A DNA stretch of 64,000 nucleotides from Lycorma delicatula. Lineage: Eukaryota > Arthropoda > Insecta > Hemiptera > Fulgoridae. The stretch spans positions 88,718,245 to 88,782,244 of the forward strand of contig NC_134461.1 in NCBI RefSeq assembly GCF_047948215.1, written 5' to 3'. Positions 38,265-49,860 of this stretch are shown here, piece after piece. Both the position numbers and the translations under genes were made by a program. Position 1 is the first letter of the stretch. Each line of letters starts with the position of its first letter. The notes below the pieces were generated by a model, which was given only the letters and a program-made list of their open reading frames with translations, did no database searches and was not told the DNA's origin.

Positions 38265-38440
38265 ATGTACGTACATATGCGTGTCGCACTGCTTATGGCC
38301 TTACATCTCGGATTGATTTTCTTTAAACCGATTTTCTTAAAAATTTGACGCAAATATTTTTATATATGGAGCATTATTGTATTAATTTTTTTTTCGAAAT
38401 TTGTTGAGGGGGTGCGGAAATCGTGAAAAAACCAATCTCG
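38265..38440. repeat. Dispersed repeat related to 8895-9130
   Basis: It shares the TATGGCCTTA and GATTTTCTTTAAA segments with the other copy; non-coding. Confidence 0.4.
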
Positions 38441-38844
38441 ATTTTCTTCAGAGACATTTTAGAGAACATTTTATTAAAGCAAATTTCTTACCTACAGTGC
38501 ATATATAAATAATGCAAAAATAATTATAAAAAATCAACCCCTACCTTTAAAATTGAAGTATATGTTTTCGTTCTTTTGTTTTACTTTCCTTCGGTTTAAA
38601 TATTTTTCAAACATTTTTTGAAAGTTTATTCTTCATATGTAGTGGTCTACAATCGTAAGGTCTACAATTTAAAAAAAAAAAAAATATAAACCACAAAACT
38701 AAAATGCAGTATTGAAAGTTTTCTTTTACTTATTTCTAACCTTTATTGAAGGAGATACTTGATTCAGAGGAAACGTTTTTCCTCTGAATGATTTCATCAC
38801 AAAACTGGAAGCTTGTGCGTGGGAATATAAAAATGGAATTTTGT

Positions 38845-38885
38845 AGTGAATGAAAAATGCCAACCTGACCGGAATTCGAATCATT
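38845..38885 (-). mobile_element. SINE A fragment
   Basis: TGACCGGAATTCGAATC and the preceding AAAAATGCCAACC correspond to the B-box region and adjoining body of SINE A in minus orientation. Confidence 0.5.
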
Positions 38886-39655
38886 CTATTGCTTCGGGGA
38901 GTGAGAAGAAAGTGGCTGTGGATGAGATGGTCAGAGCCTGGAACCACAGGTGGAATGCGGCGGAGACTGGACGGTAGACACATCGGCTCATCAGTGACGT
39001 CAGGAGCTGGGTAGAACGGATACACGGTGATACCAATTACGAGCTCATCTGGTTTCTATCAGGGCACGGGTGGTTTAAAGATTACATGTACCGTATAAGT
39101 AGGAGTACCACGAGATGCTGTTATAATTGTGGGAAGCAGAACACGACAGAACACGTAGTGTTTTCATGCACGAAGTGGAGAGACTTGAGGGCTGCCATGA
39201 TGAGCCACGGCGCAGTAAACGAGGAAAATGTAATAAGCCTGATATTGGGTGACAGAGATGCTTGGACGAGAGTGATGACTGCGGTGTCAACCATAATTAG
39301 AAACAAGGCAACGAAAGAGAGGGGCAGGCAGACTGAAAGACTGCAGTTGACCTGAGACAGAGAGACCGATGTCGGACGGCTATGGGAGGCCAGCCTTAGG
39401 AGGTGGTCGGCGGGGGCTCCTCGGAGACGTCGTTTGCCGATCTTCTCCTGGGGACGTCGCTCTGGCTATTCTAATTTGGTGAAAAGACCACCCGGGTGGT
39501 TGCGCAGGTGCTGTGTACACCATGTGGATTAGGTCTGTCCCCTGCGTGACTAGAGGGGGAGTTTTTTTTGCGGGTAAGAGCCCCGCAATTGCCGTCAAAG
39601 CGGGCCTGGCGGCAGCTGGCAGAGCTTTTTCCTCCTCCTGCGGAAAAACCTGTGT
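38886..39655 (+). pseudogene. R1-like LINE 3' end with GC-rich 3' UTR
   Basis: A + frame, open apart from one TAG at the site of a usually conserved Trp, runs to the stop at 39353-39355. It reads DEMVRAWNHRWNAAETGR, stop, THRLISDVRSWVERIHG, then ELIWFLSGHGWFKDYMYRI. After this comes a zinc-knuckle-like segment RCCYNCGKQNTTEHVVFSC (CC--C----H----C) and a C-terminal tail WTRVMTAVSTIIRNKA. This is the characteristic end of R1/LOA-type LINE ORF2. The 300 bases after the stop are GC-rich non-coding sequence, presumably its 3' UTR, running up to the SINE A copy. Confidence 0.8.
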
Positions 39656-39795
39656 GTGAATGCCAGCCTCCGTGGTTTCATCCGGAGGTCCCGGGTTCGA
39701 ATCTTGGTCAGGCATAACATTTTCACACACGCTACAAATCATTCATCTCATCCTCTGAAGCAATACCTAACGGTGGACCCGGAGATTAAACAAAA
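39656..39795 (+). mobile_element. SINE A copy with deleted head
   Basis: AGCCTCCGTGG joins directly to TTTCATCCGGAGGTCCCGGG, so about 25 bases of the head including the A-box are missing. The B-box (GGGTTCGAATCTTGGTCAGG), body CACACACGCTACAAATCATT and end GGTGGACCCGGAGATTAAAC follow, with a short A tail. Confidence 0.8.
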
Positions 39796-41803
39796 AAACC
39801 AGTATGTGAATATTTTTATAAAGGTTTTTCTTAAAATTTATTCTCCACCTCTAAAAAATATATATTTTAGTTTTGTCTAGCCGGGAAAGCCATGCAACAC
39901 TTTGCCAGCTGTTTTAAATTTAACACTACTCGCTTTTTTGGTTTTATTCATTAATTCATTATTAAAGTTAAAAAATAAAAAAAAATACTTTTTTTTCACT
40001 TTCTGTTAAAAAACAGAAAGTGAAAAAGTTGCTGATCTCACACATTCTTTTTTAACATATTTAATTCTTTTATGTTTACTTAAAAAAACCATGTTCATAT
40101 AATTACTAATAAATACCATATTATTTAAAGATTCTATATAAATTCTAACTACCTATTTTAAGTATATATATTATTCTCCTTTAACCACATTCAATTAAAT
40201 AAATTAATTTAGTTAGATGAATTGATGTTTATTTTGGACAGTTCTCGAGCTTTTTTTTTATGGGGAAAGGAACTTACGTATATATATTTATGTTGCAATA
40301 AATAAATAAATAAAACATGTACAAAAACATTCTTCTTGTAATTTAAGTCAACATTTAATTATAAAGTTTATTGCTTGATTCATTTATTCACTACAAATTG
40401 TAAAGTTTTAAAACTCTCTCTAGTTCTTTATCTTGTTTTCTCAATATATATATAGTACTCAAAGAACTGCATGTATAATGATTACTTAAATATAAATGAA
40501 GTATGCAGCAGTTACAGAATTTATTTTATTAACTTCGTAGCCATTATTAAGTTCAGCCTACAGTAAGAGAAAGTTGAAGTTTTAGTTTATTTTATTGTTT
40601 GAATAATTAAATTGAAATAATATTAAATGATATAACAAAGAGCAAAATAAATTATACAATTTGTGTTTAAAAATTAATTCATAAATGAGAAATGTACTTT
40701 TTAATTTATTTGCTTACTTTATTATTATTGTTTATTATTTATTTGAAATTTGTAAGTTATTTAAATAATTTAAATTATGGAGTTATCAATAAATTTATTT
40801 TATTTATTCAATCTTTCATACTGTAGTTCATTGAACTAATGATGATTATATATATCGGGAGATATTTAAGTATGAAAACAGTTTTGTACTAAATATCTGA
40901 GAGTTATTGGTGGCAGAAAGAAATTGGGTTCTACATAGTTAAAAAAAAATCTGCATTATCTTGGGTTTTTAATTTTTGTCCGCCGTATTGGATCTGCCAT
41001 ATTAAATCAAACTTATTTTTTTAAAGGTGGACATATGACAACACATGATTTCGATTTAAAATTTTACAAGAATGATGAAAGTCGATTTTTCTGTTAATGG
41101 GTTTGTTATCGAGTTATAAGCATTCAAAGTTGCAATGATGGAAAAATCGTGTTAAGAATAAAATGAACATTTTTATTGTATTTTGTATTCATAATGCGTA
41201 ACAACAAACTTTAAATAGTGATATAATATTGATAATAATAAACAATAAGTAATAGTTAATGATACAACAACAAATTAAACGGCTATATGAACTGATATTA
41301 TTTACTTTAAATACAATAAAACTTGGTTATAACAAGATTCACGGGCCGATCAAATATGCTCGTTACAACCGAGCGCTCGGTACTTCCAAGTTGCTATCTC
41401 GTAACCGTAAATTTTTACGCCGTCATTATCTATTATAATATAAAAAATACAGTACACTACATACCTAAGAAGAAGCTGTTTTAAAATAAAATATTGATGT
41501 ATTTTGAATTATAGACTAATACTTAAAATTTAGATGTAATACAATTTTTAGACGCTAATACGTTTTGCTTTTAACCAAAACTCTTAGCGTTTAATGAATT
41601 AACAAAAAAAAAAAAAAAAAAATGGTAATAAGTATACAGTAAAACTTACCAAAATCATCGAGGAAAGTAACAAATGAACACAACATAAAAATTTCTACGT
41701 CACGTTTTTACGTACAAATTATATTTATTAAATTTAAAAAATCATTCTAATCTATTTTTCCTCATTTTAACAGAATACATCAAAACTTAATTGCGCATAC
41801 AAA

Positions 41804-42260
41804 TTAATTAACCTTAAAATAATCGTTTATTTCTGTTTGCTTAATAATCTTACACCTGTAATCAACAAAACAGTTTTGTAGTTTATTCAAGTACTTCACA
41901 AATTTATCACTAAAATTATTAGTCTCAATAAACTCCATTAATATTTTAAAACATTCTTTGGCGTCAATTATTGATACGACTGTACGGTAGATTCATCTTC
42001 ATTTTCAGTTTCAGTTTCGCTATCACCTGCATGACTAAGAGTTACGTCAGTAATAATGTCTTCATCAGTCGGAATTTCCATAGTATGTACGTCGCCATCG
42101 GCTGTTGCGTAGTCATCTATTGAGTATTCATGAAAGGCCGATTTTTTTTCGAGTTGAGAGTTTGAATTCGGCGAGTAGTATATCGTCTTCATCGTGGTAA
42201 TCTTCCGTCGAAATATGGCTTGCCATAATTTTTAGCAAGAAACACTAAAATGAAAACAAA
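41804..42260 (-). pseudogene. pogo/Tigger-like transposase, C-terminal remnant
   Basis: On the minus strand an acidic tail (YSIDDYATADGDVHTMEIPT, then DEDIITDVTLSHAG and a Glu/Asp-rich stretch, about 42150-41985) is followed after a frameshift by IIDAKECFKILMEFIETNN. Next come KYLNKLQNCFVDYRCK and the ending KQTEINDYFKVN before the stop at 41804-41806. A Lys-Gln-x-x-Ile-x-Asp-Tyr/Phe-Phe ending after an acidic region is typical of pogo/Tigger/CENP-B-type transposases. The DNA-binding and catalytic domains are not seen. Confidence 0.6.
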
Positions 42261-42619
42261 TTCACTGTTGCGACTACAGTATTTCGTTACTGGGTATGTT
42301 ACGCACCGAGGGTATGGTTTCTATGCAGCCGTGAGGTGTAGCGGAATCTCGATGGTTGAAGCAAAAGAATGTCACGCGTGACTCTGCGATGAAGCTGAAT
42401 GGGAGTAGAAGGTCTGTCCGCCTCTCCCTTGTAGACCAGATCGGAGTCCATAAATTAACCTAAGTCTGGGTTATGAACTAAAGTTGAATTCAGTAAGGGA
42501 ATTAGGACTAAGTTTCGTTGTCATCATTTTTGGTGGTATGATATGTTTAAATTTGCCTAGAATCTCGAGGCACTCACAGAAATTGGCTCAATAAAAGTAG
42601 AACTAGGTGCTTTCGCAAA

Positions 42620-43298
42620 GCTTTTGAATAACGGGTTTGGCGGAGCGGTTTCTCTACGAGAGCCATGCTAATCTCGCTGTGGGACTGGACTTGCATGGTC
42701 TAATGGGCAGGTAGCACTATTATGTGTGATTAGAATTAAGCTAGATATAAGGTAGATTTAAGCGAGTTGCTTCCACCCAATCGACGTTGACTTGTAACGG
42801 GGGGGTTACAAGTCGCGCCCTGGGGGGAAAAAAGCCCGGTCCACTGCATAAAAGGGAGGGAAAGAAGAAGCAGTGGGCAGGGCATGGGGACGAAGCGTGG
42901 CGACGTTTAGGGACAGCGAGGCAGCCCTACTGTGGAGAGGGTGCAGGTCCACCTGACATGTAAGAGGAAGGTGGGTCGGCGCTACTCGATGAAGCACTGG
43001 GAACCCTCGAGGTAACGAGATGGGTCGCGAGGGGTAATGGGGACATGTAGAGGACATGTTGCTCATTGTAGGATAGGATGGTGAGGGTAGCCCTGCGGGG
43101 GATGGGGTCATGGGCATGCCAGAAGAGGGTTGTCTGTGGTCTCTGTCGATACCGTGGGGACCCCGTTGGGAGAAGCCCTACTAGAAGGGCCAAGCTAGGG
43201 GGTGGTAGTCTGCTGCCACGGCATGCCTATGGGAACTGCGTTTGCTTAACGGCGGGGACCATTTACCATAGGGGTGCTTAAAAAGAAAGAAAAAAAAA
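42620..43298 (+). mobile_element. GC-rich 679-bp retroposon with perfect 15-bp target duplication
   Basis: AGGTGCTTTCGCAAA occurs at 42605-42619 and again at 43299-43313. The right end before it is an A-rich tail. The insert is GC-rich with runs such as TAACGGGGGGGTTACAAGTC and has no convincing coding frame; open frames on both strands here are due to base composition. It could be a long SINE or a 5'-truncated LINE consisting only of 3' UTR. Confidence 0.85.
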
Positions 43299-43313
43299 AG
43301 GTGCTTTCGCAAA

Positions 43314-43900
43314 CTTGATTAGCTGGTTTAGTTCAGAGGGCAAAGATATAGGAGGTTCAAAATGTCCGGACGAGGCCTACAGCGAAGGCAAAAGCTGAGT
43401 TTAAAAATTACCGATGTAAATGTCTACCGATGCATTTACATCGGTGGCATCCCAACAAGGCCAAGCTTATTACTATGAGATATAAAAAGTTAGAGGGCAA
43501 AAGACGACTCCTGTTAAAGCCCATCAAGGCTATGAACGGAGGGGGGGTGACCGGCGACCAGAAGCGTCACAAGGCGATTGTCTTCCCCTACGAGGTTGGG
43601 ATGGGTATCCGATCGATCACTTTAACGCAATACTGTTTGTTTAACTGATTCTTTCATACAGTTATTTTTTAAGCTGAAAATTATGACTACTGAATTTACC
43701 AGTGGTAGGACAGGTAACATTTATCTTAACCAGGCTCTCTCTTCAGACTTCCATTCAAGTCGTTTAAAATGTGCTATAGAGTTCGATAAACCTGTTTGGG
43801 CGGTTTTGATTAATCATTTTTTGGCCCCCGTCTTTCCTGGAATTTTGAAAACAGAAAAACCCGAGTAATTAAAATAACTACCAGCCTTTGCAATACCGAA
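43314..43900. other. Mixed-composition DNA of unknown origin
   Basis: Together with 42270-42604 this is less A/T-rich than the intron around it. Short open + frames (43430-43648, 43683-43868) match nothing I recognise. Confidence 0.4.
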
Positions 43901-44853
43901 ATGGAACTTGTACTGTACGAACTGTACAACGTCCTGTTACAAACCTTTTGTCAACCCTTCATACCTCACCTGAACAAGCCTCAGATAAAATTACACAATC
44001 TTTACGTATAAATCGTAAATATATATTTCTTAAATGTAAAATGGAATTTCCCTCGCGTTGAAATTATTTGGTTAACTTTTTTGAATTACAGTATTTAAAA
44101 AAATGAAAATACTCGTAATAATCACGTTTATGATGCGTCGATACCTTGCTAAAAGCAAGTTAATTTATTATTAATGAAATAGAAAACAAAAAAAACTCGG
44201 AATGTTGCTCGTTAAAAAAAAAAAAAACTCGTTATTCACGGGTTCTACACTGTATTGCAACATTTATTTTAAAATTTAAAATAAAAATTTTGTATCAAAA
44301 ATTACTATTAAAATAAATTTCGAAAGTATACCATTCTACAATTAATGTTCAAAATGCTTCCCCTGGAATTTAAATTTGGTAAAAGTAGAAAACCGAGCAC
44401 CTTTAACTTATTTCTCAACGTCTGTATTTATCAGACTGGTGAAGACGATTAGCACTAGCGTGAGATCGATAGTTTAAAGCCTTGTGGAACATTTTATACT
44501 TTAAAGTTAACTTGATACAGTAACCATTCGCTTTTCTATTGTTGGGTTCTAAATAATATCGTATCCTGACCTCGCTCCAATTCAAGAGTGCTATTCTAGA
44601 AGCTTCCGATATATGATATAGGAAACGACGAATCAATCGTAAATTATTTCGAGTTAATTTCGGTATACAATTTATGAGAATGCAGTGCGGGTTATTATCA
44701 TTAATTTGGCTATCTATTTGTTATTTAATTAGTTATAATAATATTTCAATTTTAATGATAAATAAAAGTAATATAAGTTATAAACGACAACAGAACAAAT
44801 TATTATTCTAATATGATGATGATATTATCGATGTTTTTTAGTTTATAATTTAA

Positions 44854-45039
<186 letters not shown>

Positions 45040-45072
45040 TAATTGTTGATATTTTACATTTTATACAGACCA

Positions 45073-46500
45073 TTTAAATGGCAGAAAGGCTCGTGGAATA
45101 GACGGAATACCTGTAGAATTACTGCGCAGTGCAGGTGAGGAAGCGATTGATAGATTATACAAACTGGTGTGTAATATTTATGAAAAAGGGGATTTTCCGT
45201 CAAACTTCAAAAAACGTGTTATAGTCATGATACCAAAGAAAGCAGGAGCAGATAAATGTGAAGAATACAGAACAATTAGTTTAACTAGTCATGCATCAAA
45301 AATCTTAACTAGAATTCTATACAGAAGAATTGAGAGGAGAGTGGAGGAAGTGTTAGGAGAAGACCAATTTGGTTTCAGGAAAAGTATAGGGACAAGGGAA
45401 GCAATTTTAGGCCTCAGATTAATAGTAGAAGGAAGATTAAAGAAAAACAAACATACTTGGCGTTTATAGACCTAGAAAAGGCATTCGATAACGTAGACTG
45501 GAATAAAATGTTCAGCATTTAAAAAAAAAAAATAATTAGGGTTCAAATACAGAGATAGAAGAACAATTGCTAACATGTACAGGAACCAAACAGCAACAGT
45601 AACAATTGAAGAACATAAGAAAGAAGCCGTAATAAGAAAGGGAGTCCGACAAGGATGTTCCCTATCTCCGTTACTTTTTAATCTTTGCATGGAACTAGCA
45701 GTTAATGATGTTAAAGAACAATTTAGATTCGGAGTAACAGTACAAGGTGAAAAGATAAAGATTCTACAATTTGCTGATGATATAGTAATTCTAGCCGAGA
45801 GTAAAAGGATTTAGAAGAAACAATGAACGGCATAGATGAAGTCCTACGCAAGAACTATCGCATGAAAATAAACAAGAACAAAACAAAAGGAATGAAATGT
45901 AGTAGAAATAACAAAGATGGACCACTGAATGTGAAAATAGGAGGAGAAAAGATTATTGAGGTAGAAGAATTTTGTTATTTGGGAAGTAGAATTACTAAAG
46001 ATGGACGAAGCAGGAGCGATATAAAATAGCACAAGCGAAACGAGCCTTCAGTAAGAAATATAATTTGTTTACATCAAAAATTAATTTAAATGTCAGGAAA
46101 AGATTTTTGAAAGTATATGTTTGGAGTGTCGCTTTATATGGAAGTGAAACTTGGACAATCGGAGTATCTGAGAAGAAAAGATTAGAAGCTTTTGATATGT
46201 GGTGCTACAGAAGAATGTTAAAAATCAGATGGGTGGATAAAGTGACAAATGAAGAGGTATTGCGGCAAATAGATGAAGAAAGAAGCATTTGGAAAAATAT
46301 AGTTAATAGAAGAGACAGACTGATATTGGAAGGTCAGGTAGAAGGAAAAAATGTTGTAGGCAGGCCACGTTTGGAATATGTAAAACAAATTGTTAGGGAT
46401 GTAAGATGTAGAGGGTATACTGAAATGAAACGACTAGCACTAGATAGGGAATCTTGGAGAGCGGCATCAAACCAGTCAAATGACTGAAGACAAAAAAAAA
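45073..46500 (+). pseudogene. RTE-like LINE insertion, 5'-truncated, with 10-bp target duplication
   Basis: It is bounded by ATACAGACCA at 45063-45072 and 46501-46510 and has a poly-A end after GAAGAC. Protein blocks in order: ARGIDGIPVELLRSAGEEAI near 45090, then GDFPSNFKKRVIVMIPKKAG and EDQFGFRKSIGTREA. Next are IDLEKAFDNVDW near 45467-45500 (first catalytic Asp), RKGVRQGCSLSPLLFNLCME near 45637-45696 and LQFADDIVILAES near 45765-45803 (catalytic Asp pair). CYLGSRITKDGRS and the C-terminus VDKVTNEEVLRQIDEERSIW to RESWRAASNQSND follow. Only a few frameshifts and short deletions disrupt it, so it is young. The endonuclease is missing through 5' truncation. Confidence 0.92.
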
Positions 46501-47459
46501 ATACAGACCAAAAGTTAAAGAAAATGTAATGTATAAATAAAATGCAATCAGTTTTTGTACGTCAAGTTCCAAAGTTAGATTAATATTTAGAATATTTATT
46601 TGTGATCCTGTAATTCCAGAATGCCTGCTTGATTTTTGTAAAAAAACTCAACTGTGCAAGTTATGTTTAAATGTCAAGCATAGAATGATGTAAGTTATTT
46701 TTTTCGTACCGAAAACCAAATGTTTTAATACTTAAAGAAGAGGGTTACTTCTCTTACAACCTTTACTTTCTCTTTTGTAGAGGAACTTACTCTATAAAAT
46801 AAAGATGAAGTGTGCAGATCAGCTGTAAATATGGATTGAATAAACATTAAAAAAGCTTTTTATAAATCCAGTTAAAAATATTAATTCCAAAATGGTACCG
46901 GCAAAAATACCAGAATAAATACAACACATTATTAATCATTAAAACTTAATTGACATTTAAATAATCTGTTATATTAAATTTTTATACTGGATTAAAATTA
47001 TTTCTTACTCAAAAATTATGTTAATATATTGTTTTTTTAGAAAATACACACACGTAATTTACATGGTTTTCCGCTATACCGTAATAGTTAAAAAAGATAG
47101 TACTAGAGTCAACGTTAAAATGAATTCTGTTGTTAAAATTTCCTTGCGAAAATTTAACAAAATTTAGAAAAGAATTTCAGACTATAACTGGTATGAACAA
47201 TTTTGAGATGAGGATATCTACACCCCACTCTTTGACCGTGACATGTAGCGCCGATAGATGAGACTAAGGATAACGGTAGACAACCCTTTACCTATATATT
47301 GACTGAAAATCCACTAAATATCCAAACTTACAACTCTTTCTATTAATATTTGGTGAAATTTTCTTAAGTGATTAATGGTTAAATCCTACAAGATGTAGCT
47401 AATGCAGGTTCAAAGTATTGAGTATAAAAAAGTGCGAGGGTATTCATTTCTGTATCAAA

Positions 47460-48010
47460 ATGGAGGAGAAATTTAATGATGTGGAATCAATTATTATTAG
47501 CGATGGAATTTTTCTTGAATATCGGGAACATTCACACGCACGGAACATTTCATATTTGATGAGACTTTCAATCGTCACAACGTCTTGAGTATGGGAGATT
47601 AAAAATCCTCACATGGTTATTAAACGTATGACAGATTCACTAAAGGTTAACGTCTTTATTATATTGTTTCAAAGGTTACGATATACGGATCGTTTTGCTG
47701 CTCACATCTTTCATCATAAGAGTAACGGACGTATTGAAAAATAACAATAAGCAATAGCGGTATCTATTGCTTATTTTTCTACAAGACGGTCGCCTCACTA
47801 GAAAAACGAATTGCGACTATGTCTCAGTGAAAATTTGTCACAAATTTTGGATAGAACGCTAAGTTTCTGATAAGGTTTAATGCTCTGCGCTGTCCCGATC
47901 ACCAGATTAAGTACCATTCGATCTTTTATTGTAGAATTCATAGCTTTTTTGTTGCCCTAATCCAACCGATCTTACAAAACTTTAAATCGCTACTGCACTA
48001 CTGTATCATG
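47460..48010 (+). pseudogene. Mariner-type transposase remnant
   Basis: Mixed + frames give DETFNRHNV near 47555, KNPHMVIKRMTDSLKVNVFI near 47605-47665 and RYTDRFAAHIF near 47680. Then come LIFLQDGRLTRKT near 47775 (the QQDGAPPH-like second catalytic Asp) and SRSPD near 47895. This is the block order of the DDE domain of mariner transposases with DUF4817 N-termini. No inverted ends were found. Confidence 0.55.
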
Positions 48011-48189
48011 ATTGTTATTAACAATGATCATTAGTGACATTTTACACGCGTACGGATCGAAATAGAGTATCGTCTAAATGTCGTTTTTTGTTACTCTGAA
48101 ATAATATGAATACAACCCCAAGGGAGATTCATGAGGAATTACTCACTCCTGCACTTCTGCCGCTATCTTTGTTTGGATAATGTCAATTA

Positions 48190-48640
48190 ACATCGTGGAC
48201 ACTGCGTGCCACGAACGTTCGATTCACAGCATAGTCCCAGTGATGCATTCTGGAATAAGCACGCCAAAATCTCTCCGGTATTCTTTCCCTTGCTCCTGTC
48301 CTGCAGAAGTCGATCCCACATGAACACCATGTATTATGCGGTATCTTCCTTCTCTCTATAATCACAATCCGCGAACGCCCACACAGGTATGCCTTAAAAC
48401 ACACGTGACCGATAAGGAATTGGATCAATTCGTACCTCAGTTTCCTGAGTTTGCAGTTCAACCATTTCTGAAGGTCAGGGTTCAGTCTGTAGGTCCGTCT
48501 GCCAATCGCCGACTGATTTCATCACCTGAAGACAAGCGATGCTTCCGCATCCTTCCTTCCTACTCACCAGCATATCTCCTCCCTTTTCCGAACGAGGAAA
48601 ACCGTTGTCTAAATATATGCATCTAAGAAGGGGGTAAATT
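48190..48640 (-). pseudogene. R1-like LINE, C-terminal fragment
   Basis: The minus strand reads LQKWLNCKLRKLRYELIQFL then IGHVCFKAYLCG near 48470-48370. In a shifted frame DTAYMVFMWDRLLQDRS, GENTGEILARLFQNA and LCCESNVRG follow. The FL-GHG-FKAYL phrase followed by a zinc-knuckle-like region marks the end of R1/LOA-type ORF2. At least one frameshift is present. It is a different copy from 38886-39655. Confidence 0.6.
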
Positions 48641-48845
48641 GAATATCTGTGAAGTATGTAAAAAAAAAATAATACCTGGAACATTTAAGTGAGGTAAAAC
48701 TCAGAATGCAATAAAATTATTATTTTAAATATTTTACAGACCCTTCGACTTTCTCAATAAGTGATATGAATATATGAGAAAAAATTAATTTTGGAATATT
48801 ATTGAGGAGTTGTGGAATTTTAGTTCTATTTTGATTAAAAGAATC

Positions 48846-48847
<2 letters not shown>

Positions 48848-48882
<35 letters not shown>
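48848..48882. repeat. (TA)n microsatellite
   Basis: About 17 TA units. Confidence 0.95.
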
Positions 48883-48884
<2 letters not shown>

Positions 48885-49004
48885 ATAAGGATTTCTTTAA
48901 CTTTTCTTAGATATTATATTTAAATATTTCATTTACTCTTCTTACACGTGTTAACATAATTTAAGAAAGATGAACTGCAAAATCGGTCTTTTCTGTACTC
49001 CAAC

Positions 49005-49270
49005 CCATCGAGTTGGTCTAGTGGTGAACACATCTTCCAAAAATCAGCTGATTTGAAAGTCGAAAGTTCCAGCGTTCAAGTCCCAGTAAAGACAGTCACT
49101 TTTATACGAATTTAATTACTAGATCGTGGATACCGGTGTTCTTTGGGTTTCAATTAACCACACATCTCAAGAATGGTCGAACTGAGACTGTACAAGACTA
49201 CACTTCATTTATACTCATATATATCATACTCATTCATCTCTGAAGTAATACCTGTACGGTAATTCTTTCA
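49005..49270 (+). mobile_element. SINE family B, + strand copy
   Basis: The head TTGGTCTAGTGGTGAACACA is A-box-like and AGCGTTCAAGTCCCAGTAAA B-box-like. The body GATACCGGTGTTCTTTGGGT, CACACATCTCAAGAATGGTC and ACTGTACAAGACTACACTTC is colinear with the minus-strand copies; it ends near GTACGGTAATTCTTTC. About 10 bases of the body are missing after CTTTGG. Confidence 0.85.
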
Positions 49271-49329
49271 CCAAAACTTTTTCCATCGATTTTATCGTAA
49301 AATTTGATATTAAAATCATGCATCGTGTG

Positions 49330-49860
49330 TCCTCCTTCCTATTAAAAAAAAGTCTTGCTTTAGTTATTTATTTAGTATTAGTTATTAGTTTATTTATTTA
49401 GCATTTAGTTTCTGACCTTATGTTCCTCCTGGTTCTTCTCAAGTATTTTCTATCTTCGGTTTCACTTCTAAGTTACTTCTCAGTCTTTTTCCATTATTCC
49501 TTCTGACCAGATTTCTGCACCACCTCATTCCTATTTATTAATTAATTAATTTAATCCAATTCTTCTTGATTATATTTTCATTGTAATTTTTTATTTTGAA
49601 AGGATAATATTAATTTTTTTTTTTGAAACACTCTATTTTACTATAATACAAATTTTTATTTGAGCTTTTATTGTCCATGTATCTGATCCACATAGTATTT
49701 TAGGAAGATGGAATGTTCTGCATATTTTAGTTTAATCTTCTTACTTATCCATTTTTTCTCTTGAATATATTATTTGTACATTAAACAACCTAATTTTCTA
49801 ATCATATTATTTGCTTCATCATCTACCTCTTTAATCGCCTTTTCTAAGATCTCATAATTT
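49330..49860 (-). pseudogene. Probable decayed LINE, C-terminal part
   Basis: T-rich on +. On the minus strand weak blocks such as IFKRKNG, IRYMDNKSSNKNLYYSKIEC and a Lys-rich tail recall the region after the reverse transcriptase in LINEs like that at 1-1510. Very degraded. Confidence 0.3.

Larger units (their letters stand above)
41316..44242 (-). mobile_element. Possible outer limits of a pogo/Tigger element
   Basis: The left stretch (ACAATAAAACTTGGTTATAA) and, reversed, the right stretch (TACAGTGTAGAACCCGTGAA) are loosely similar, each followed inward by GCTCGTTA-like text. The C-terminal transposase remnant 41804-42260 lies near the left limit in minus orientation. End similarity is weak and the interior is mostly unrelated later sequence. 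Confidence 0.25.

Noticed and set aside
42806..43281. Overlapping open frames on both strands
   Set aside because: They lie in the GC-rich 679-bp retroposon, where stops are rare because of composition; no protein family is recognisable.
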